NCBI GenBank assembly: GCA_045538935.1
Contig: JAZQEI010000011.1
Location: 74,225 to 138,224 of the forward strand
Source of the DNA: RGIG3013 sp045538935
GTDB taxonomy: Bacteria; Bacillota; Clostridia; Oscillospirales; Acutalibacteraceae
Direction of reading: 5' to 3'
Length of the DNA stretch: 64,000 nucleotides
This document shows positions 50,902 to 60,506 of this stretch, one piece after another. A program made the translations under genes and the position numbers. Every line of letters starts with the position of its first letter. Within the stretch, counting starts at the first letter, position 1. Below the pieces are notes generated by a model. The model searched no databases. It worked only from the letters and a program-made list of their open reading frames with translations, and was not told the DNA's origin.

Positions 50902-52584
50902 TTACTTATAGAAACGGCAGAAATATCCGTCCATAGATGTATCGGTAGTACCAATAGTAGTATAATCCTTATAAGTACCAAATGCATATTCGCCCTCTGT
51001 GCCGTTCTTAGTTGCGTTTGCAACAAGTGTTTTCTTTGCAGTATCGTACTTTAATACAGATTTAGGAGCATCATCATAGGTAGCGTTTACGTGTGTACCT
51101 GCTGCATTTGCTGCAATATTCATATACTGCTTTTTGCCACCAACCATAGTGTATAGGTAGTAACCACCGCTTGCTTCTTCAAGATATACATCAATAGCAA
51201 CATCTGCAACTGTGGTTGTTGACATATAGAAACCATTCATGCCGCCTGCTGCGTAGTAAGTACCACCCTTTGTTGCGGAAGTAGATACAAAGCCGAACTT
51301 GTATGCTGTGCCAACCACAGGATTTTCTACAATAGCAAGAGTCTTATTTTCTACTTGGCCTGCAACACGCTTAATCATTACAACCTCGGTGCCACTTGCT
51401 TCGTCATATGTAAACTCTACCTTACCGGTTGTAGAATCTTCATAATAGAAATTCTTAATAACACCCTTAACGGTAATGGTATCGCCGGGTTTAACCTTTT
51501 TAGTGTCAGTTCCCTTCATGTTGTAGCACTGAATGTTTTTGCCATCAACATTAATTGTAACGGTTACGCTACCATATTGTTCGCTATACTCTTTGTCAAT
51601 ACTAATAACCTTACCCTCAAGTTGAGCAATATAAGGTGTGGTCTCATTTTTACCGAGCTTGAAAGCATCGTTTAAGATCTTTGCTTTATCGGTAACGAGC
51701 TTTAACTCAGTAGAGGTGTTAGTGTTTGTGTTGGTATTTGTATTAGTATTAGTATTGGTATTGGTATTTGTGTTTGTGTTTGTGTTTGTGTTGGTATTTG
51801 TATTGGTATTTGTGTTTGTGTTTGTATTTGTGTTGGTATTTGTGTTAGCACCTGTACCCTTAACAATTGTATTTGCTGTACAACCTGCATCAAACTGTAC
51901 CTTACCCTTATAGTTGGTAATCGTACCGGTAACAGTAACGGTATCGCCAACTGCAAGTGTGTCAACGCCGTTGCCTGCTAAGCGGAAGCACTGCATGGGC
52001 TTATCTTCAAAGCCTTCAATAGTAATTGTAACTGTAACATTTTTGTACTGTGCACTGTAAGGAGTATCTATAGATGTAACCTTACCTGTTAAAGTAACAG
52101 GAGCATCCATTTTTGCACCCTGCTCAAGAGCATAAGCGTCATTTAAGATTTTTGCAATATCGTCAGAGCTATTATCAACAGCAACGCCCTTTACCTTGTA
52201 TTTAAACTCAGCAACCTCTGCGTTGTCTTTTTCATCTTTAACAGTAGCTGTTGCAGTAAAGAGAATATCGGTTTCGGTTAAATCGGGGATGTCAATAATT
52301 ACGGTGTTTTCGGTCTCAGATTCTGCAATTTTAACAGAGTCTGCTGCACCCTCGGTAATGGTAACTGCCCATTCAATGTTGTAAGCTACGCTATCAACTG
52401 TAACAACAGTTAAAACTTCCTTATCAACACCAAGAAGCATAGGTTCGTCCTTGTCACCTGTCTGATACATGTTAACAATGTAATCCTTTGCATTTACAAG
52501 ATCAGGGTTAGACTTGTTTTTGCAGCCTACCATGCAGGTAAGAAGCATTAGCACGCAAAGTGCCAGAGCAATAATTCTTTTCAT
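50902..52584 (-). CDS. Lipoprotein with two OB-fold-like domains and an Asn-Thr repeat linker
   Basis: 560 residues. Lipobox MVGC after a signal peptide. Two domains of the same kind (about 145-240 and 300-390; ILNDAYALEQG/ILNDAFKLGK, then GKVTSID/GKVISID and VGDTVTVTGTI/PGDTITVKGVI) resemble the OB-fold domains next to nucleases such as Bacillus YhcR. Between them are about 22 Asn-Thr units encoded by a hexanucleotide microsatellite. The C-terminal domain (VGTAYKFGFVS onward) is unknown. Last gene of the importer operon; probably binds nucleic acid or another polymer outside the cell (inference). Confidence 0.75.
   Translation of the reverse strand: MKRIIALALCVLMLLTCMVGCKNKSNPDLVNAKDYIVNMYQTGDKDEPMLLGVDKEVLTVVTVDSVAYNIEWAVTITEGAADSVKIAESETENTVIIDIPDLTETDILFTATATVKDEKDNAEVAEFKYKVKGVAVDNSSDDIAKILNDAYALEQGAKMDAPVTLTGKVTSIDTPYSAQYKNVTVTITIEGFEDKPMQCFRLAGNGVDTLAVGDTVTVTGTITNYKGKVQFDAGCTANTIVKGTGANTNTNTNTNTNTNTNTNTNTNTNTNTNTNTNTNTNTNTNTNTNTSTELKLVTDKAKILNDAFKLGKNETTPYIAQLEGKVISIDKEYSEQYGSVTVTINVDGKNIQCYNMKGTDTKKVKPGDTITVKGVIKNFYYEDSTTGKVEFTYDEASGTEVVMIKRVAGQVENKTLAIVENPVVGTAYKFGFVSTSATKGGTYYAAGGMNGFYMSTTTVADVAIDVYLEEASGGYYLYTMVGGKKQYMNIAANAAGTHVNATYDDAPKSVLKYDTAKKTLVANATKNGTEGEYAFGTYKDYTTIGTTDTSMDGYFCRFYK
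51715..51848. repeat. Hexanucleotide microsatellite (GTNTTN, about 22 units)
   Basis: Tandem units GTGTTT, GTATTT, GTATTG and GTATTA encode alternating Thr and Asn on the minus strand. As the unit is 6 bases, gain or loss keeps the frame and changes linker length only. Confidence 0.9.
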
Positions 52585-52601
52585 TGGTTTCTTCCTTTCA
52601 A

Positions 52602-53957
52602 TTAATGAACTTTTATGTTATCCGCCGAGAATACTTTTACTTGGTATGCTCCGCTAAAATAATCAACTATGCCTTGAACGTCTATTGTCTTATTGCGGTA
52701 TGCGCTTTCGGTAATCATTTTACCGTCCTTATCATAAAGCACTATTGTTCTAACGTCAACATAGGTGTCGCCCACTTTACAAGTAAGTGTCATAGCGCCG
52801 TCAGAATCGCCGCCGTTATGTGTTGTGTAAACATCAACAACCTTTAAGTTTTTCATAGATACAGATGTGCTCATTATAAGGTTTGCATAGTCAAAGGACT
52901 TTAAGGTAGTTTCTTCGCCATCGAGCGATACTAAAGTTTCAGCATCCATTTTGCCGTTTGCAAAAAGGGTTGCATCGGTTAAGCGGTTAGAAGCCTGGTT
53001 GCCCTCGCTTATTTTTATAGTATTACCCGGATCTTGCGGTTTAAACTCGCGATAGCTTAGACCCGATACCTGCCATGTGCCGCCGGTTTCGTAATAAGTA
53101 ACTGTACCTACAACGCGAACACGGTTGCCAACCTTTAATATGTTTAAAAGTTCGCCTGTTTCGTAGCCGTAGTAAACCGACATACCATAGTACATATCGG
53201 TTTCGGCATCATATTCCTCTACATAAACCGAGTTATTGTTGTTATATGTAACAACACCCTCAAAGGCAACCTTTGCATTATCGTAAAGAGAAATGTTTGT
53301 ACGAAGATGTTTAAGGTCTAACTCGTAAGCATCGCCGTAGAAAAAGTCGGGGTCTTTTTGGCCCGAGAATACGTTATACTTTTGAGCCTTTGCCTGTTGG
53401 AATGCCTTTGTTGCGGCATCGCCATAACGGTCGGCAGTTGTACCGCACGAAATTGATAAACCGTTTTGAATAAGCTCAAGGTTTAAGCAACGGTAATCTT
53501 TATCGGCAGCGGGTTTGTACCATACATAAACAAGATGTCTGCCGCCTGTAGAGTCTACGTTCCAAACATCGTCATTAGACTCTACTATAATAGATGTAGC
53601 GGTTGAAAGCTTTTCTTTTGTAAAGTTAGAAGCCTTTTTGCCGTACTCTTCAATTTTACCTGTAGATTCAGGTGTGTTAACGCCCATATAACGAGCCTTT
53701 AAAGTACCGTCTGCGCTAAGAGAGGTTGGAACAATAAAATGTGTTGTATCGCCGTCTATAAAGCTTTTAACGGTAACTTCTTGCTTTTTTGTGGACGACT
53801 CTAACTGCAATTTTGTTTTTTCAACATAGTCGATAAAATCGCCGCTTGCGCCGCCACTGGTAACGTCTTTGCCACCCTTGCAACCTGCAAAGCAGGTTAC
53901 AAGGAGGCAAAATACGACTAATAGTGATAAAAGTTTACTGAATTTTTTCATATTCAT
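52602..53957 (-). CDS. Staphylococcal-nuclease-type lipoprotein with OB-fold C-terminus
   Basis: 451 residues. Lipobox CFAGC. The SNase domain (about 60-205) contains VKSFIDGDTTHF, ARYMGVNTPES with the first catalytic Arg, IEEYGKKASNFTKEKL with the Glu, and TGGRHLVYVW with the second Arg. The rest (about 215-451) has OB-fold-like segments (VAFEGVVTYNNNNSVYVEEY, NRVRVVGTVTYYETGGTW). It should cut DNA or RNA outside the membrane. Its ATG overlaps the stop of the solute-binding protein gene. Confidence 0.87.
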   Translation of the reverse strand: MNMKKFSKLLSLLVVFCLLVTCFAGCKGGKDVTSGGASGDFIDYVEKTKLQLESSTKKQEVTVKSFIDGDTTHFIVPTSLSADGTLKARYMGVNTPESTGKIEEYGKKASNFTKEKLSTATSIIVESNDDVWNVDSTGGRHLVYVWYKPAADKDYRCLNLELIQNGLSISCGTTADRYGDAATKAFQQAKAQKYNVFSGQKDPDFFYGDAYELDLKHLRTNISLYDNAKVAFEGVVTYNNNNSVYVEEYDAETDMYYGMSVYYGYETGELLNILKVGNRVRVVGTVTYYETGGTWQVSGLSYREFKPQDPGNTIKISEGNQASNRLTDATLFANGKMDAETLVSLDGEETTLKSFDYANLIMSTSVSMKNLKVVDVYTTHNGGDSDGAMTLTCKVGDTYVDVRTIVLYDKDGKMITESAYRNKTIDVQGIVDYFSGAYQVKVFSADNIKVH

Positions 53958-55390
53958 TAATATTCACACTCATCAATAGCTTCTTTGAATGCATTGTTGA
54001 TTAATGCATCGGTTGCAGCATCGTCAGCAGCCTCACCGCTTAAGCACTTAAGAAGTAATGCGCCAACCTGTGTACGAGCTGTAGAAGAACCGTTGAATGC
54101 AGGAGATACGAAGTAATCGTCACGACCGTCGATACCTACCTGAACGCACTTAGCAACAAGGTATTCTTTGCCGTTGCCCTTTGCAAGCCAAGCAGCATAG
54201 TTTTCGTTCTCGGTAACCGACTTAATAACCGGCATATAACCCGAAGCCATAGAGAACTCTGCCTGGAAGTCAACATTTGTGCAAAGGAACTTAACAAATA
54301 ACCAAGAAGCAAGAACCTGTTGGTCGGTTGTGTTTGCGCCCTTTAGTATGCAAAGGCTGGGACCCTGAGAAATAACCTTGCGGTTGTCTTCAGAATACTG
54401 AGGAATAGGTGCTACGCCAACTTCGAAAGCAAAAGAGCCGTCGGCTGTGTCGTTGTTAGACATCTGGTAAGATGCACCACCGGAAGAACCAACGCACATA
54501 TAGCAACGTGTATCGGTTGTTTCAACAAAGAGGTTAGAAGTATAGCTTCCGTAAAGCTCTTGTGTTGTGAAGTAGCCCTTCTTATAATACTCACGAAGCT
54601 CTTTTACAAAAGCCTTGTTTGTATCGTTATCGAATAAATACTCGCCGCCGTTTTCTGCACTGGTGTAGCCAGACTTCATCTGCTCACAAAGAGTAATGAA
54701 CCAGTTGTCTTCAGCGTCGTAGCCTAAAGGATAGCAGTCAGGATCAATTGCTAAAATCTTCTCACATGTATCCCAAAGTTCTTCCCAAGTAGCAGGAACC
54801 TTAAGGTTGTTTGCCTCAAAGAATGTTTTGTCGTAATATAAAACTTCTGTAGACTTATTAAGGGGCATTGTGTACATAAGGTCGTCGCCGTAAGCTAAAC
54901 CTTCGTTGTAGTAGCTCTCAATAAAGTCTGCCTTTTGAGCATCGGTAAGACCGATAATTTCTTCTGTGCCCTCAATAACCTTATCGCTGGCAATTAAGTT
55001 ATCAAGTGTTACAACAGATTTAGCAATGTTGTACATTGCAACGTGGTCAGGATAGCAGTAAGCAATGTTGGGCTGTGTGCCACCTGCGATTTCGGTATTT
55101 ATCTGACCGTTAATATCGCCCCAACCACCTGCAGACTGGTGGGTAATATTAATGTTGGGATAAATTTTGTTAAACTCTTCAATGTAGTTGTTTAAAACGT
55201 CTTGAAGTTTAGCACCCATTGTGTGAGTAAAGGTAATGTCTACTGTTTCGTTGGGGTTAAAGCCCTCAGATGGAATTTCAAATGCATTTTTTGCGTTAGA
55301 GCTCTGGCAGCCTGCAAGTGAAACAATGCCGAGAACCATAACTAAGGTTAACAATACGGATATGATTTTTTTGAACATATCGGTTTTCAT
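53957..55390 (-). CDS. ABC importer solute-binding lipoprotein (family 1)
   Basis: 477 residues. Lipobox SLAGC; then VDITFTHTMGAKLQDVLNNY and GGWGDINGQINTEIAGGTQP, as in carbohydrate-type binding proteins (MalE/UgpB group). The start may be the first ATG or one 4 codons in; ribosome-site spacing does not decide. It feeds the two permeases upstream in the operon. Substrate: a sugar or glycerol-3-phosphate-type ligand by family, but with nuclease neighbours a nucleoside or phosphoester is also possible. Confidence 0.88.
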   Translation of the reverse strand: MKTDMFKKIISVLLTLVMVLGIVSLAGCQSSNAKNAFEIPSEGFNPNETVDITFTHTMGAKLQDVLNNYIEEFNKIYPNINITHQSAGGWGDINGQINTEIAGGTQPNIAYCYPDHVAMYNIAKSVVTLDNLIASDKVIEGTEEIIGLTDAQKADFIESYYNEGLAYGDDLMYTMPLNKSTEVLYYDKTFFEANNLKVPATWEELWDTCEKILAIDPDCYPLGYDAEDNWFITLCEQMKSGYTSAENGGEYLFDNDTNKAFVKELREYYKKGYFTTQELYGSYTSNLFVETTDTRCYMCVGSSGGASYQMSNNDTADGSFAFEVGVAPIPQYSEDNRKVISQGPSLCILKGANTTDQQVLASWLFVKFLCTNVDFQAEFSMASGYMPVIKSVTENENYAAWLAKGNGKEYLVAKCVQVGIDGRDDYFVSPAFNGSSTARTQVGALLLKCLSGEAADDAATDALINNAFKEAIDECEY

Positions 55391-55432
55391 TCCTTTCGGT
55401 TTTTAATATATAACAAACACAATGAGTGTTTA

Positions 55433-56335
55433 TTAGCCCTTAATGCCGCTGCGGCTAACGCCCGACATAATGTATTTACGTAAGCACAAGAATACTAAGA
55501 ACAACGGAGCCGAAACAATGGCAACTGCCGCCATTTGTACAGGGTAGTTTGCCTGACCCGATGTATCGGTAAATGCATTACGCAAACCGTTTGTAATCAT
55601 TTGGTGAGCATCGTCATTAGCAACAAGCTTTGGCCAAATGTAAGAGTTCCAAGCACCCATCATTTTTAAAATGGTTATAGAAATGAGGGTTGGAAGCGCT
55701 AATGGAATCATAACCTTCCACAAATATTTTATATCTGATGTGCCGTCAACCTTTGCTGCAAGGTAAAGTTCATTTGGTATTTGCATAAAGTTTTGACGAA
55801 GAAGGTATATATAGAACACACTTACCAAGAACGGAACAATTAAGGCCGTAAAGGTGTGCATCCAACCAAGTTGGTTAATGGTAATATAGTTTGTAATGGT
55901 GAAAAGCTCGCCGGGAATCATCATTGTAGCAAGCAATGCGCCAAACAAAGACTCTTTACCCTTAAATTCAAGTCTTGCAAAAGCAAAAGCAGAAAGTACT
56001 GTAATTACCAAACTTAAAACCGTAGATACAAGACCTACATAAAGGGTGTTCATAAATAAATCACCCAAATGAGCAGTTGTAAATGCTTCGGTGTAGTTGC
56101 TGAACATTACCTGCTTTGGCCAGAATGTAGGAATCGCCTGACGGTATTCTGCCAAGGTTTTAAGTGATGAAATAATCATCCAATAAAACGGGAATAAAAC
56201 AATTATTGCCATAATAAGCAAGAATGCGTAAGTTAAGGTTTTCGAGAAGGTCTTTGCAATGGTTTGACCTACCGAAATTCTTTGAATATTACGAGCTTGC
56301 ATAACACTGTTTACATTTTTAGACATAAGCGGCAC
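55433..56335 (-). CDS. ABC importer permease (MalG/UgpE type)
   Basis: 300 residues, six membrane helices. FLLRQNFMQIP-like IYLLRQNFMQIPNELYLAAK with EAA loop (VDGTSDIKYLWKVMIPLALP). Partner of the following permease; located 42 bases before the binding-protein gene. Confidence 0.92.
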   Translation of the reverse strand: MPLMSKNVNSVMQARNIQRISVGQTIAKTFSKTLTYAFLLIMAIIVLFPFYWMIISSLKTLAEYRQAIPTFWPKQVMFSNYTEAFTTAHLGDLFMNTLYVGLVSTVLSLVITVLSAFAFARLEFKGKESLFGALLATMMIPGELFTITNYITINQLGWMHTFTALIVPFLVSVFYIYLLRQNFMQIPNELYLAAKVDGTSDIKYLWKVMIPLALPTLISITILKMMGAWNSYIWPKLVANDDAHQMITNGLRNAFTDTSGQANYPVQMAAVAIVSAPLFLVFLCLRKYIMSGVSRSGIKG

Positions 56336-56338
56336 CTC

Positions 56339-57277
56339 TTAATAATGTACGTGCTTCTTAATAACCTTATTATTAAATAGGGTTACAAGAAGAATTATCA
56401 CGAACAGAATCAGCGCCGCGGCGCTGGCTCGACCCTGACGGTCACGCTCTAATGCATCGTAAACGAAGCCAACCATGGTATTTAGTCTGCCTGCATCATC
56501 TGCAGGACCCATTTTATCACCAAAAATACCGATTATGCTCGAATACTCTTTAAAGCCGCCGATAAAGCCGGTTATTACAACGTAGGCAAGCATTGGGGAC
56601 AGAAGCGGCACTGTAATGCGAGTAAGAACTCTGCCCTTTGGTGTACCGTCTACCTTAGCGGCATCGTAATACTGCTTGTTTATGCTCTGTAAACCGCCAA
56701 GCAAAATTAAAATCTTAAACGGCAAAGCATTCCATACAATGTATACAACCATAACTGCCATATTAGCAACGTAAGACGAACCTGCGTTTACCCAGTTAAT
56801 TGGCTCACCGCCAAAGAACTGTATTACGTTATTTATAATACCCCAAGTATCAGCCGTATAGCTTCCCTGTTTTAAACCTACTATGTTAAACATTGCTGCA
56901 AAAACCATGCCTATAGCAATAGAGTTTGTAACATAGGGTAAGAAGAATATGGTCTGAAGAGTTTTTTGCAGCGGCTTAATTGAATGAAGAGCAACTGCAA
57001 TGAGTAATGCTAAAACTGTAGAAATAGGAACTGTTGCTACACACAAAATAGCGGTATTTTGTAAGCATTGCAAAAATTCTTTATATTCTATAACCTTAAG
57101 GAAGTTGTCTATACCAAACTCAAATGTTGCGCCACCAATGGCTGCCATATTACCGTAGCCGTTTAAAAATGCCATGCGCAATGTGTTAAAAATAGGCCAA
57201 ACGGTAAATACAAGCAACAAAAGTATAGCAGGCGACAAATAAAGCCAGGCTTTCCAATGTTGTTTACTATCAACCAT
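56339..57277 (-). CDS. ABC importer permease (MalF/UgpA type)
   Basis: 312 residues, six membrane helices. EAA loop in YYDAAKVDGTPKGRVLTRIT with VPLLSPML after it. It overlaps the ATPase gene by 8 bases and ends 3 bases before the other permease. Confidence 0.92.
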   Translation of the reverse strand: MVDSKQHWKAWLYLSPAILLLLVFTVWPIFNTLRMAFLNGYGNMAAIGGATFEFGIDNFLKVIEYKEFLQCLQNTAILCVATVPISTVLALLIAVALHSIKPLQKTLQTIFFLPYVTNSIAIGMVFAAMFNIVGLKQGSYTADTWGIINNVIQFFGGEPINWVNAGSSYVANMAVMVVYIVWNALPFKILILLGGLQSINKQYYDAAKVDGTPKGRVLTRITVPLLSPMLAYVVITGFIGGFKEYSSIIGIFGDKMGPADDAGRLNTMVGFVYDALERDRQGRASAAALILFVIILLVTLFNNKVIKKHVHY

Positions 57278-58382
57278 TTTTCTTCACCTCAAAATAGATT
57301 CGCTCCTCGGTCTCTTTATTGAATATGAAGAACTTGTGCGGCTTAACGTTAAACTTAACAGTTTCGGCAGAAGTATCAATTTTAATATCAGAATTGATAA
57401 TAGCACGAACAATTGGGTTTACAGATGCCGGATGTGTAGAAACAACGCTTGCATCTCTACCCATAACCTCAACATTTTTAAGGGTACAGGTAAGCGCACC
57501 ATCTGCTGCGGGCTCAATACCCTCGGGACGTATACCAATGAATACTTCTTGGTCGGCTACATTTTCTACACTAAGCACTGCTTCATCGCCTATGTAGACC
57601 TTGCCGTTTTCTACTCTACCCTCTAAAACGTTAATGGGAGGTGTGCCAAGGAAGGTAGCAACGAATAAATTTTTAGGATCATCGTATACACTTTGAGGTT
57701 CACCTATCTGCTGAACAACACCAAGCTTCATAACAACTATAACGTCGGAAATAGACATTGCTTCTTCTTGGTCGTGTGTAACGAATATTGTGGTAATACC
57801 TGTTTCTTTTTGAATACGACGAATTTCTTCTCTTGTTTGTAAACGCAAACGTGCATCTAGGTTAGATAGAGGTTCGTCAAGCAAAAGAACTCTGGGCATT
57901 TTTACAAGTGCACGAGCAATTGCAACACGCTGTTGCTGACCACCCGAAAGCTCACTCGGTTTACGATCCATAAGTTCGTCAATCTGAACTAATTTTGCAG
58001 CATTTAAAGCGCGCTCTAACATTTCTTCTTTGTCTAGCTTGTCTTTACCCTTTAAGTTCTGCAATGGGAACATAATATTTTGCTTTACCGTCATATGCGG
58101 ATAAAGCGCATAGTTTTGGAACACAAGACCGATACCTCTGTTTTCGGTAGACAGTTCGGTTACATCGTCTTCTCCAAAAAAGATTTTACCACCTGTGGGC
58201 TTTTGTAGGCCGCTTATCATATAAAGCGTGGTACTCTTTCCGCAACCCGACGGACCTAAAAGACCAACGAGTTTACCGTCGGGGATTTCAAAGTTGAAAT
58301 CGTTAACGGCTACAACCTCTTTGCCGGCCTTTTTGTCACGGCTTGGGAAAACTTTTGTAAGATTTTGCAATACAACTTTCAT
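57270..58382 (-). CDS. ABC importer ATPase (MalK/UgpC/MsmK type)
   Basis: 370 residues. Walker A GLLGPSGCGKSTTLYMISG, signature LSGGQQQRVAIARALVK, Walker B VLLLDEPLSNLD, His switch VTHDQEEAM; residues 240-370 are the OB-like C-terminal regulatory domain of the CUT1 group. It powers the binding protein and permeases below. First gene of the importer cluster. Confidence 0.95.
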   Translation of the reverse strand: MKVVLQNLTKVFPSRDKKAGKEVVAVNDFNFEIPDGKLVGLLGPSGCGKSTTLYMISGLQKPTGGKIFFGEDDVTELSTENRGIGLVFQNYALYPHMTVKQNIMFPLQNLKGKDKLDKEEMLERALNAAKLVQIDELMDRKPSELSGGQQQRVAIARALVKMPRVLLLDEPLSNLDARLRLQTREEIRRIQKETGITTIFVTHDQEEAMSISDVIVVMKLGVVQQIGEPQSVYDDPKNLFVATFLGTPPINVLEGRVENGKVYIGDEAVLSVENVADQEVFIGIRPEGIEPAADGALTCTLKNVEVMGRDASVVSTHPASVNPIVRAIINSDIKIDTSAETVKFNVKPHKFFIFNKETEERIYFEVKKNG

Positions 58383-58429
58383 ATTGATTCCCTTTCAAAC
58401 AAAATATATTTTAAAATATTTTTTAAAAA

Positions 58430-59188
58430 CTAGTAAACCGATTTTTCCACCTGCTCTGCGTGGCGCTTCTTTATATATTCTAAAAGCTCCTCGCGTGTGT
58501 TAAAAATCTTCTGGCTTGCCATATCAACAGCAACTGTACCTGCTAATACGTCGTGAATAAGTGCATTTGTTTTGGTAGCAATAATACATATAACTTGGGC
58601 AATTAAGATAATTGCTATAATTATTATACCCACAATACCTATTGTGCCAAATCCAATCATAAAGATCATACTGAGAGGTATCATAAGTTCTATGGCAAAT
58701 TTACCAAGCACTGCACGGGCAAAAAGCTGAACGTTGCTTACCTTTATGCCATCGGTATGCATAAGTGCAATACCAAATATTTTTTTGCCCAGCGTCTGCC
58801 CATTTTCAAACATTAACGGAACCACAAACTCAACTGCTATTATGCTAAGCAAAATAGGAATAGTGGTAATAACCATTGTAAGATTTATTTGCATATTATA
58901 AGCATAAATTACTTGGTCATCTTTACTTAGCGCTTCATTGGCGGCTTCAAACTTTGCTTTGTCTTCTTCAGACAACTCATTAAACTCTTGCGCAGTGATT
59001 TCATAATCTACGCCATACTCAGCCGCATAGCGAGCCTTAATTTCGTTAACGGTGTTTGCATATTGGTCATAACCGGTTAACGATGAAATGCAAAACGCTA
59101 AAGCTACTGCTAAAATACTCACCAAAATGCCATCGAATATTGTAGCTATTATTCTTTTACCGAAGCTTGCTTTTTGTAAATCGGTCAT
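58430..59188 (-). CDS. RDD family membrane protein
   Basis: 252 residues. Signature FGKRIIATIFDGILVSIL begins the RDD domain; four membrane helices with a long external charged loop (residues 42-98) between the first two. Related proteins include Na+/H+-type or unassigned carriers. 20 bases after the fusion nucleotidase gene and 47 before the ABC ATPase, so probably the same operon. Confidence 0.8.
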   Translation of the reverse strand: MTDLQKASFGKRIIATIFDGILVSILAVALAFCISSLTGYDQYANTVNEIKARYAAEYGVDYEITAQEFNELSEEDKAKFEAANEALSKDDQVIYAYNMQINLTMVITTIPILLSIIAVEFVVPLMFENGQTLGKKIFGIALMHTDGIKVSNVQLFARAVLGKFAIELMIPLSMIFMIGFGTIGIVGIIIIAIILIAQVICIIATKTNALIHDVLAGTVAVDMASQKIFNTREELLEYIKKRHAEQVEKSVY

Positions 59189-59207
59189 ACAATACTCTCC
59201 TTACATT

Positions 59208-60314
59208 TTATATACACAAATTATCGCGAATTTCTTTTACTGCCTGCTCGGTGTTTTCAAACTTCAAAGTATAATCGCACACCTTAGCATTACGCGATTC
59301 CGACGAAATTGCAAGTAAACGATTTGCCTTATCTTCGGTGGAGCAGTCTTTATTTAATATTGCGGTAATTATATCTTTTTTATCGCGCTTAACGTAAATT
59401 GTAATTACATGTGGGAAAAGTGTTTTAAGAGCCATAGCACCGCAAATATCCATAACAGTTAAAACGTGTTTACCGCTTTTTAAAATGTTTTCAACATCGC
59501 CCTTGCGTGAGCCGTAAGAGTGCTCGGCATATGTTGTAGACTCAAAAAACTCGCCATTGTCGGCCATAGTTCTAAACTGCTCGTTGGTTACATAATGGTG
59601 TTTGTTGGTGTTTTTAACCGATGCATCGGTTGTGTAGCTTGTTAATTTCTCAAAACAATCACACTGTTTTAACAATTCGTTAGCAATTTCATTCTTGCCA
59701 CTACCCGACGGGCCGACAAAAACTATAATGCTTGGATTAGCTAGTGAAAACTGTTCTTTCTTAACGCCGTAGCTGTTGGCTATGGTTTCAACCAGTTTTA
59801 AAAATTCATCATAAGTGTTTACCGCCAAAACCCCTGTAGCTTGTCTATTCCACGGACGGCGCATTAAAATGGGATACGTTGCTGTAGAATTAAGAATGTT
59901 GTGCATACCATCGTCAAACAAAATATCTACATCTATTTTGTCTTTACGTGAGCCCATAAGTATGTGGTCACGCGGAATTTCGGGAAAAACCTGCAATATT
60001 CTGTTATGACGCTCACTCATATACTCGGGCCACACCGCAGTAGAAACAAATATCTCTGCCATTTGCGAAAGCTTTTTTACAAACTCTTGCGCACCCGCAA
60101 TTGGTGGTTGCGAAGCAATGAAATCTGAGTTGTCCATAAACTCAAAAATAACATCAGACCTAGTGCCAGTTCTTCCCCAACGGTCAACCTCGTGTATTGT
60201 AAGAGGCGGATCAAACTTATATTTTTCATTGGCCAAACGTATGGCATAGGGCACACATTCTAAAAGAAGATCGTCTACATCAAGCGCTACAGAAAGCCTA
60301 AAACTTCTATTCAT
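59208..60314 (-). CDS. Fusion: HAD 5'(3')-nucleotidase-like + guanylate-kinase-like domain
   Basis: 368 residues. Residues 1-175 follow the NT5C-type deoxyribonucleotidase HAD fold: VALDVDD with D12 and D14, IFVSTA, SRKDKIDVDILFDDG. Residues 195-368 are a guanylate-kinase fold with P-loop GPSGSGKN at 201-208 and KLTSYTTD, YGSRKGDVENIL. GMP-binding Arg residues, which follow TT in the family's TTRxxRxxE motif, are replaced (TTDASVKN), and the lid Arg pattern is missing, so it may not use GMP. The pair suggests a nucleotide phosphatase and kinase in one chain, next to scavenging genes. No strong promoter was found upstream. Confidence 0.83.
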   Translation of the reverse strand: MNRSFRLSVALDVDDLLLECVPYAIRLANEKYKFDPPLTIHEVDRWGRTGTRSDVIFEFMDNSDFIASQPPIAGAQEFVKKLSQMAEIFVSTAVWPEYMSERHNRILQVFPEIPRDHILMGSRKDKIDVDILFDDGMHNILNSTATYPILMRRPWNRQATGVLAVNTYDEFLKLVETIANSYGVKKEQFSLANPSIIVFVGPSGSGKNEIANELLKQCDCFEKLTSYTTDASVKNTNKHHYVTNEQFRTMADNGEFFESTTYAEHSYGSRKGDVENILKSGKHVLTVMDICGAMALKTLFPHVITIYVKRDKKDIITAILNKDCSTEDKANRLLAISSESRNAKVCDYTLKFENTEQAVKEIRDNLCI

Positions 60315-60452
60315 ATATTAATCACTCACGCGTTTTATCTTTGCACAGTTGTTCTATTATATATTATCACCTATATACTATCACATCACATTTAAAAAAG
60401 CAATTTAAAAATTAAAATTTTCGACAGAAAATTATATAAATATATAAAAACC

Positions 60453-60481
60453 TTGTTATTGTTACATTTTAGTGATATAAT
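60453..60481 (+). promoter_or_regulatory. Promoter of the 5'-nucleotidase gene
   Basis: TTGTTA, 17 bases, TATAAT. It overlaps an apparent upstream TTG start, which excludes it. Confidence 0.75.
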
Positions 60482-60506
60482 TATCTTTAAAAGAAAAATT
60501 GCCGAG

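Noticed and set aside
51715..51848. CRISPR array
   Set aside because: Units are 6 bases with no spacers and encode protein.
51638..51965. Val/Phe- and Gln/Ile-rich frames over the microsatellite
   Set aside because: Out-of-frame readings of the hexanucleotide repeat inside the lipoprotein gene.
60453..60506. TTG 60453 as start of the 5'-nucleotidase
   Set aside because: These bases form the -35 to -10 promoter region, upstream of the transcript start.
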